From contig JAPMTY010000106.1 of NCBI GenBank assembly GCA_026552835.1, forward strand, positions 1 through 11,992: a stretch of 11,992 bases of DNA, written 5' to 3'. The notes beneath the pieces are model-generated. The model saw only the letters and a list, made by a program, of their open reading frames with translations. It was not told the origin of the DNA and searched no databases. The translations under genes were made by a program, and so were the position numbers. Positions within the stretch are counted from its first letter, which is position 1, and each line of letters begins with the position of its first letter. This DNA is from Candidatus Methanoperedens sp. (GTDB taxonomy: Archaea; Halobacteriota; Methanosarcinia; Methanosarcinales; Methanoperedenaceae). Shown piece by piece: positions 6,742 to 11,992 of the stretch.

Positions 6742-8160
6742 ATGGATTTTAGTACAGGGAGAATCGCTACTTTTTTCAGCTCCAGAAAACTTGCGATAGT
6801 TCTTATTACTCTCATTATCGTATTTTCGATAATCGGGACCTATGTACCCCAGCAATCGCAGCTCAAACCTGATGTATATGATAAATGGAAATCTACGAAT
6901 CCGGGGCAGGCTGAAACCTTTGAGAAAATCGGTTTTACCCATCTTTATTCATCAGTTATATTTTTAAGCATAGTGGCGCTCCTTGTCGTTAATACTCTTT
7001 TCTGCACAAGAACGATGCTGAAAAGCGCTTTTCGAAGGCTCAACGCCCAGCAATTCCAGAAAAAGGCATACATTACAGGACTTGAGAACAGCTCGGTAAT
7101 TAAAACAAAAAAAGATAGCAATAGTGTTATTTCCGAAACTGGTTCTTTACTTAAGTCAGCAGGGTATAAGGTACGGCAGCAGGGGAATTGCATTCTTGCG
7201 GAAAAAAACAGGTTCGGGATACTGGGCACATCGCTGTTTCACATCAGCATACTTTTCATCATAATAGCTGTGGTTTACGGAAGTTTGGGCAGGATGGAAG
7301 GGGATATGCGATTAATAGAAGGGCAGACCCTGGAAGAAGAGCACGCGAACTATATGTTTATCAACGAGGGTCATTTTTTTAACGAAAACCACCAGGGATT
7401 CGGTATTTCACTTCTGAAATTCTTCCCTGATTACAAGGATGAAACAAATACGCCTCGCGGAGCAGCAGGCGAGCTTTCTATAATAGAGAATGGCCAGAAG
7501 ATGAAAACTGATATTGTATTTTCAAATCACATGATGACTTATAATGGATACACGTTTCTTGGAAACGTCTATGGTCTTGCGCCGCTCTTGTTGTTGAAGA
7601 ATCCTGACGGGACGGTATATTCAGGCTCGTATATAACCGCATCAGACCTCGATAACAGCGGGAGATATGTCTCATCTTTTGAAATGGGGGATACGGGGCT
7701 TGAAGGAAGATTGATGGTATACATGACCGCGCCTTTAACAGGAAAACTCATGGAATCCGAGGCTGAAAAAACACCCATTATGTTTTTGAGGATATTTGAC
7801 GGGGGAAAGCAGATTTACGATGGTACTCTCAGGCTGAATGATACAATAAAAATACACGATAATTACCTTGGGTTCAACAGAACCCTGGGTTTTTACAATA
7901 TAAAATATTGGAGTAATTTCTACGTGGTGAAGGATGACGGGACGCTTCTTGTGTATGCGGGAGCCGGATTGATGATATTCAGCCTGATGGTATCTTTCTT
8001 CATAATCCCTAAAAGGGTCTGGGTTGAGGTTACCGGGGATGAAAAGTCCGGCGCAGTGGAAATTTATATCGGAGGGCGGGCTGATAAGTTCAGGTCTTTA
8101 TATGAAGAAGAATATTCAGGTATTGTCGATAAAATAAAGAGGTTATATGGCACAGACTGA
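6742..8160 (+). CDS. resB: Cytochrome c biogenesis protein ResB (Ccs1)
   Basis: This 472-residue membrane protein has the usual ResB layout: helix 1 at about 16-35, helix 2 at about 69-88, helix 3 at about 160-181, a large extracytoplasmic domain at about 185-400, and helix 4 at about 403-421 before a short cytoplasmic tail. The helix 3 segment FGILGTSLFH carries H167, at the place where ResB proteins have a conserved haem-ligand histidine. ResB pairs with CcsA to move haem to the outer face of the membrane and attach it covalently to CxxCH motifs (System II). The gene overlaps ccsA by 14 bases, so the two are surely coexpressed, which matches their forming one complex or a natural fusion in some bacteria. 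Finding it between giant cytochrome genes indicates a local assembly machinery. The start at 6742 is chosen from the ribosome site and the lack of a plausible N-terminus further upstream. Confidence 0.9.
   Translation: MDFSTGRIATFFSSRKLAIVLITLIIVFSIIGTYVPQQSQLKPDVYDKWKSTNPGQAETFEKIGFTHLYSSVIFLSIVALLVVNTLFCTRTMLKSAFRRLNAQQFQKKAYITGLENSSVIKTKKDSNSVISETGSLLKSAGYKVRQQGNCILAEKNRFGILGTSLFHISILFIIIAVVYGSLGRMEGDMRLIEGQTLEEEHANYMFINEGHFFNENHQGFGISLLKFFPDYKDETNTPRGAAGELSIIENGQKMKTDIVFSNHMMTYNGYTFLGNVYGLAPLLLLKNPDGTVYSGSYITASDLDNSGRYVSSFEMGDTGLEGRLMVYMTAPLTGKLMESEAEKTPIMFLRIFDGGKQIYDGTLRLNDTIKIHDNYLGFNRTLGFYNIKYWSNFYVVKDDGTLLVYAGAGLMIFSLMVSFFIIPKRVWVEVTGDEKSGAVEIYIGGRADKFRSLYEEEYSGIVDKIKRLYGTD
8138..8142 (+). 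promoter_or_regulatory. Ribosome binding site of ccsA inside resB
   Basis: AGAGG within the last codons of resB lies four bases before the ATG at 8147. It supports the 14-base overlap and translational coupling. Confidence 0.5.
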
Positions 8161-8977
8161 ATGGATTTTGTACGTGGCCGCCGCAGTGCTTTATGCGCTC
8201 AGTTCGGCTGTTTTCTTATACTGCCTTGTTTTCAAGAAAGAAGAAAGAATAAATCTTGCAGTCAGTACCGCGCTTGCCGGGTTGATTTTCCACAGCGTTT
8301 CCATAGCCCTGCGGTGGATAGAAACAGGGCACGGTCCCTACATCAGTATGTACGAGGTTTTATCAAAATATGCATGGTTTTCAGTAGTTATATTCTTAAT
8401 TTCGCAGCAAAAATATGAAAAGATAAAGATTGCAGGATTTATAGTGCTGCCTGCATCCTTTTTGATGATGGCTATTGGTTCGACTTATTCGAGGGATATC
8501 CAGATGATACCGGCTTCTCTCCAGAGTTACTGGCTGATAGCCCATGTGGGTTTTGCAAGTATTGGCTTCGGGTCGGTAATGGTAGCGGCAGCCACTGCTG
8601 CTCTTTATATATTGAAAGAGAAGCATACCGGAGTCCAGGATTCATTTTACGACAGGCTGCCCGGATTAAGAACGATGGATGATATTATGTATCGATTCGT
8701 GGCGATAGGATTTTTCGCCCTTACTGTCATGATAGCAGCAGGCGCGATATGGGCAAACCAGACCTGGGGGAGGTACTGGGGCTGGGATCCAATCGAGACA
8801 TGGTCTTTGATTTCATGGTTCACATACGGGACTTGCCTGCATCTGCGGATGAATGCGGGATGGACCGGAAAAAGGATTGCATGGCTGATCATTTTAAGCA
8901 TCTTCGTACTTGCATTTTCCGCATTCGGTGTCGGGTATGTATACAGCGGGCTTCATACTTCTTATTTAACAACATGA
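8147..8977 (+). CDS. ccsA: Cytochrome c biogenesis protein CcsA (ResC), haem exporter/lyase
   Basis: This 276-residue polytopic membrane protein has roughly eight hydrophobic segments and the signature tryptophan-rich WWD motif WGRYWGWDPIETW at residues 207-219, which binds haem on the outer face. Candidate haem-ligand histidines are H133 (LIAHVGFAS) and H270 (SGLHTS), one on each side of the WWD loop, with H49 and H232 also available. The ISMYE stretch at residues 66-70 is likewise typical of the family. With ResB it forms the System II cytochrome c synthetase. CcmC and CcmF of System I also carry WWD motifs, but the size and the ResB partner favour CcsA. The gene starts inside resB and is the last of the pair; a 152-base gap follows. 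Confidence 0.92.
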   Translation: MAQTEWILYVAAAVLYALSSAVFLYCLVFKKEERINLAVSTALAGLIFHSVSIALRWIETGHGPYISMYEVLSKYAWFSVVIFLISQQKYEKIKIAGFIVLPASFLMMAIGSTYSRDIQMIPASLQSYWLIAHVGFASIGFGSVMVAAATAALYILKEKHTGVQDSFYDRLPGLRTMDDIMYRFVAIGFFALTVMIAAGAIWANQTWGRYWGWDPIETWSLISWFTYGTCLHLRMNAGWTGKRIAWLIILSIFVLAFSAFGVGYVYSGLHTSYLTT

Positions 8978-9050
8978 TAATGCCATTCAATACCACCAAA
9001 AGCCAGGTTCCTGATGATAATTAATGTTCATGCAATTAAAATCATGTAAA

Positions 9051-9077
9051 CCTATTTATTTTGAAAGTGCATAAATA
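9051..9077 (+). promoter_or_regulatory. Candidate promoter region of the downstream cytochrome
   Basis: Two TATA-like elements, CCTATTTATT (9051-9060) and GCATAAATAA (9069-9078), lie in the 152-base gap. Either would place a transcript start 30-50 bases before the ATG at 9130. The rest of the gap shows no gene, RNA or clear terminator. Confidence 0.35.
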
Positions 9078-9129
9078 ACAATTAAGGTGATAGGACAACA
9101 GGATTGGAATGAAAACAATGTAGAAAACC

Positions 9130-11992
9130 ATGGTCAAAAAAATGGATATTTTGCGGGATAGAGCAGGGCTCTCTAAAACCAGGCTCATAATACTTGTGTT
9201 TGTAGTTTTATCAGGTATAGCTGCGGCTTTATTGTATTTCCCTCCTGTGCCAACCCGAACCGAAGCGCTAAAAACAAGCGGCGAAATAACATTCACAGAC
9301 AGCGCAGGAAATCCATTAACCGGTGCAATATCGTTAAGCGGGGATGGGGTATCAAGCGGACCGCCAAGACCGAATGTCAATCTTATAAGCTGGCACGGAA
9401 TTCCAAGCACTATAATCAGTTATGATGATTTTGCAATCAGGGGACTATCAATCAATCTTCGGATTTCAGGCGATTCGCCAAAAGGAAGGGTAATACTGGA
9501 AAATTATGGCATCAACCAGCCCGGGAGCGTAAATGTATCAGCGCCAGGGACACCGGTAAAGTACGTGGAAGTCAATTCCAGCGGCATTTCCTTTTCTGAC
9601 GCCGATATATCAATAAAATACACGGATGCGGAAGTCAAAGGACTGGATGTAAATAACCTTACTATTTACAAGTACGATGGCGCCATGCAGGTATGGAACG
9701 AACTGCCAACAAAAATCGATGCGGCAAATAATATCATTAGTACGACTGTGAACTCTTTGTCAGTCTTTGCGATTGTGGCTCCTTCTCCGGAGTGGGACAT
9801 CAATGTCATAGATACATCGGGTTCTCTTGTCAATTCAACTGTCGAGATATTTGAAAACAATTCACTGGTTAAATCATATCATAAGGTAAACAACTCAGGG
9901 CTAATCGGGCTGGCTTTCCCGATTATCACCGAGCCGGCAGTAATTTTTTATTCAATTCTGGATTTTTTTCTACCAGTAGCCAGCGCAGCGCCGGATAATC
10001 CAAAAACCTTTAAAATTGATGCAATCCCCACAAAAAATGCTGCCCTGAAGCTGGAAAATGCTTCAGTCCGCGGGAAAGGAAAAGTCATTCTTGATGATTA
10101 CGGGAAGAAAAACCCCGTGTCAGTTCCGGTTCCGGGAAGGGTTGTAAAATTTGTGGAGATAAGCGCGGAGAATATATCATTTTCCTCGGCTGAAGTAACT
10201 ATACACTACAGCAAAGCCGAACTCAACAATGTGAATGAAAAAACGCTTGTAATCTATCACTGGAATGTTACACAATGGGAGCAGCTTGAAACCATCAGGG
10301 ATATTACAAATAGCACGTTAAGCGCCGTCACAGGTTCGCTGTCCCCTTTTGCGATAACAGGGCAGGAACTGCTTGTAATATCACATCCAGGAGGGAATAT
10401 TGCTGATTGTGTTAATTGCCATGATGTATCAAATACCACGAACTCGATTTCCAAAGTGGATGTTTCAGCTATGAATTCTTCCTCGGATTCAATTCATAAA
10501 AATTTAAACCGAAATGCAACCAATACGACACAGCTATCGGATTTAGTGGACAAAGCCTGCTGGGCATGCCACACGAACGGCACAGAGTTTAACACAACAT
10601 TAATAACAACCGGCTGTGTTGCATGCCATAACGCGACTACAGACCTTTCCTACACCGATGCGGGCAGGGTTAATGACCTGGGTGAAAAGAAAATATACAA
10701 TCATATACCTGAGGCCTATACCACAGATAGCTTCAAGATTTTCTCAGGCGTCTGGAACACATCGGTAGATTGCGCCGCCTGCCACATAAAAAGCATGGGA
10801 GTTTTTAATTTGAGTGGATTTTATATAAATGGTGGTGACGCTACAGATGCAATCCATTCAAATATCTCCCACTACGCCACAAACACCAGTCTCATTAAAC
10901 CCAGTACCAATTGCTCGCTGTGCCACAAATCCTCTGCAAATGCAACGGAATGGTACGCCAACATCACAAGACATCCCGCAAAAAGCCAGGCCTGCGGCAA
11001 CTGCCACAACGATACCAATAACAATGCAACAACCCTTCACTCCCAACCCTTACGCATTCCCATGGTAATACACGGAGGCTGGGCGACAGGCGGCGGATTT
11101 GATTGGGAAAATGACACAATCAACCTGGATGGAGCTGCATGCTATGCCTGCCACGGTTCGGCAGACCCCGGCACGATCTTGGCGAACCTTCAGACAGTCA
11201 AACTATGCGAGAACTGTCACATAAATGCCAGCTCCATATTCACAGGCCCGAACCGTACTACTATCTATTCCTCAATTAGGAACGACATCAATGATACGCT
11301 GCCCTATGTTTATTCCCATACGAATTACTCCAACATAACGGGCACCAATGTAAGCGTACCCTCGCAGGGCGGCACTGCGACATACTCTACCACCTGCTAT
11401 AGTTACAACTATAATACAGGAGAAGGAACCTGTCATGCAGCCCCCTATTTCAACAGGTCTAATTTCGGAGGTTACTATGCACAGTATAAAGATCCTGATG
11501 TACCGGTTGCCAGCTACGATCCGCCTCACTGGACAGTCCCCATAGACCGCATGCCAGATACTAAAAATTGCCTGTTCTGCCACAACCAGAGCAATGAAAC
11601 AATAAGAAATGGATGGGGTAATGCAATGCAGGTGAACGCCAGCAACATGTTCGGGAACAGATATTCAATAAGCAACGATTCGTGCTATGCCTGTCATACC
11701 AGAAACCAGAGTATTCCGTTTGATTTCCATTCAAGCGAAGTGGTAACAGGCGGCGGTCCCGGCTGCCTTGACTGCCATAACGGCTCCACTCCCCAGAACT
11801 TCACCGGGCTGCATTACATAGACGGGACTAACTTCAGCATATCCGTGCATGCCAGGATAAACGGAGCAAACGCAACCGTTAACGGCATTGATTACGGTAT
11901 AAACGCAAGCTGCTGGGCATGCCATAACTCAACAGGCTACATAATAGCTAACAATACCCACCCGGATAAGAGAGATACGCCGTTTACATGCC
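9130..11992 (+). CDS. Giant multiheme cytochrome with tandem beta domains, 3'-truncated
   Basis: The frame stays open from ATG 9130 to the window end, giving 954 residues without a stop; an in-frame TAG at 9121 fixes the 5' limit, and ATG 9142 is a second possible start. A membrane helix or signal anchor lies at about 19-37. Two homologous beta domains follow (about 119-218 and 315-411), each with a YxKAEL- or YTDAEV-like strand, a TIYK/VIYH strand and a closing SxFAI segment; they resemble the archaeal PGF-pre-PGF family. From C427 onward there are 12 CxxCH motifs (CVNCH, CWACH, CVACH, CAACH, CSLCH, CGNCH, CYACH, CENCH, CLFCH, CYACH, CLDCH, CWACH) and a CX11CH (C756, C768, H769). The final cysteine C954 at the edge may open another motif. 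About 36 N-x-S/T sequons occur in the haem part. It is probably an extracellular electron conduit component. Confidence 0.92.
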   Translation, partial: MVKKMDILRDRAGLSKTRLIILVFVVLSGIAAALLYFPPVPTRTEALKTSGEITFTDSAGNPLTGAISLSGDGVSSGPPRPNVNLISWHGIPSTIISYDDFAIRGLSINLRISGDSPKGRVILENYGINQPGSVNVSAPGTPVKYVEVNSSGISFSDADISIKYTDAEVKGLDVNNLTIYKYDGAMQVWNELPTKIDAANNIISTTVNSLSVFAIVAPSPEWDINVIDTSGSLVNSTVEIFENNSLVKSYHKVNNSGLIGLAFPIITEPAVIFYSILDFFLPVASAAPDNPKTFKIDAIPTKNAALKLENASVRGKGKVILDDYGKKNPVSVPVPGRVVKFVEISAENISFSSAEVTIHYSKAELNNVNEKTLVIYHWNVTQWEQLETIRDITNSTLSAVTGSLSPFAITGQELLVISHPGGNIADCVNCHDVSNTTNSISKVDVSAMNSSSDSIHKNLNRNATNTTQLSDLVDKACWACHTNGTEFNTTLITTGCVACHNATTDLSYTDAGRVNDLGEKKIYNHIPEAYTTDSFKIFSGVWNTSVDCAACHIKSMGVFNLSGFYINGGDATDAIHSNISHYATNTSLIKPSTNCSLCHKSSANATEWYANITRHPAKSQACGNCHNDTNNNATTLHSQPLRIPMVIHGGWATGGGFDWENDTINLDGAACYACHGSADPGTILANLQTVKLCENCHINASSIFTGPNRTTIYSSIRNDINDTLPYVYSHTNYSNITGTNVSVPSQGGTATYSTTCYSYNYNTGEGTCHAAPYFNRSNFGGYYAQYKDPDVPVASYDPPHWTVPIDRMPDTKNCLFCHNQSNETIRNGWGNAMQVNASNMFGNRYSISNDSCYACHTRNQSIPFDFHSSEVVTGGGPGCLDCHNGSTPQNFTGLHYIDGTNFSISVHARINGANATVNGIDYGINASCWACHNSTGYIIANNTHPDKRDTPFTC
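10408..10572 (+). other. CxxCH...CWACH di-haem module, copy 2
   Basis: CVNCHDVS is followed by a SIHKNLN histidine and then DKACWACHTNGT, matching the copy at 743-898 in the first cytochrome in order and local residues. Confidence 0.6.
11062..11748 (+). other. Conserved haem module with CX11CH, copy 2
   Basis: FDWE, CYACH, CENCH, VYSH, CX11CH (11395-11436), a PHW histidine, MPDTKNCLFCH, GWG, CYACH and FDFHS follow in the same order as in the propeller cytochrome (4003-4620). Nearby residues such as NTGEGTCH versus ATGQGSCH also match. Confidence 0.8.
11764..11925 (+). other. CxxCH...CWACH di-haem module, copy 3
   Basis: CLDCHNGS is followed by a SVHARIN histidine and then NASCWACHNSTG. The protein continues with THPDKRDTPFTC at the window edge, comparable to KHPVNYLYPKPCEYCH after copy 1, so a further CxxCH probably lies just outside. 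Confidence 0.55.

Noticed and set aside
8978..9129. Possible riboswitch or small RNA in the longest intergenic gap
   Set aside because: Only short, weak inverted repeats such as TTAAT/ATTAA are visible in an AT-rich region; nothing matches a known RNA fold.
9042..9410. 122-residue open frame on the minus strand across the promoter gap
   Set aside because: It mostly mirrors the cytochrome N-terminus; its composition is low in supporting features and no ribosome site or domain is seen.
11272..11583. 103-residue cysteine-containing frame on the minus strand
   Set aside because: It is the antisense of the CX11CH haem module and has no independent support.
1..11992. Mobile elements, tRNA and rRNA genes
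   Set aside because: No transposase, terminal inverted repeats, att-like repeats or RNA gene sequence was seen; base and codon use look even across the window.

Overview
The window looks like part of an archaeal chromosome. It is dominated by very large, secreted multiheme c-type cytochromes and by genes for making cytochrome c. Three things point to an archaeon: surface proteins very rich in N-x-S/T sequons, beta domains resembling the archaeal PGF-pre-PGF family, and promoter-like TATA elements with a BRE-like purine stretch. The combination of many giant multiheme cytochromes with moderate GC suggests a relative of Candidatus Methanoperedens (ANME-2d) or another Methanosarcinales-type electron exporter. 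That assignment is inference; no ribosomal or methanogenesis marker is present.

Layout. (1) 2-1498 +: the 3' part of a multiheme cytochrome, with 11 CxxCH motifs plus one CX3CH and one CX4CH. (2) 1498-4719 +: overlaps the first gene by one base and encodes a surface protein with a signal peptide, an FG-GAP/VCBS beta-propeller, four tandem Ig-like repeats, a heptaheme region including a CX11CH motif, and a C-terminal membrane anchor. (3) 4748-6208 +: a B12-binding radical SAM enzyme resembling BchE. (4) 6192-6659 -: a membrane-anchored thioredoxin-like protein with CYWC, convergent with gene 3 and overlapping it by 17 bp over a hairpin that could terminate both transcripts. (5) 6742-8160 + and 8147-8977 +: ResB and CcsA, the System II haem delivery and ligation pair, overlapping by 14 bp. 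(6) 8978-9129: the only intergenic gap of note, with two TATA-like elements. (7) 9130-11992 +: a second giant cytochrome running off the window, with an N-terminal membrane segment, two tandem beta domains, then at least 12 CxxCH motifs plus a CX11CH.

How the genes work together. The two or three cytochromes would form an extracellular electron conduit through or on the S-layer. Gene 2 is anchored in the membrane with its haem region next to the anchor and its propeller outermost. ResB-CcsA would carry haem out of the cell and attach it, and the CYWC thioredoxin-like protein would keep the haem-binding cysteines reduced. The BchE-like enzyme is the least explained member; its position suggests a tetrapyrrole or surface-related substrate but the sequence does not prove one. 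The most unusual signal is the CX11CH motif. It sits at the same place in a conserved haem module shared by two otherwise different cytochromes, 7 kb apart.
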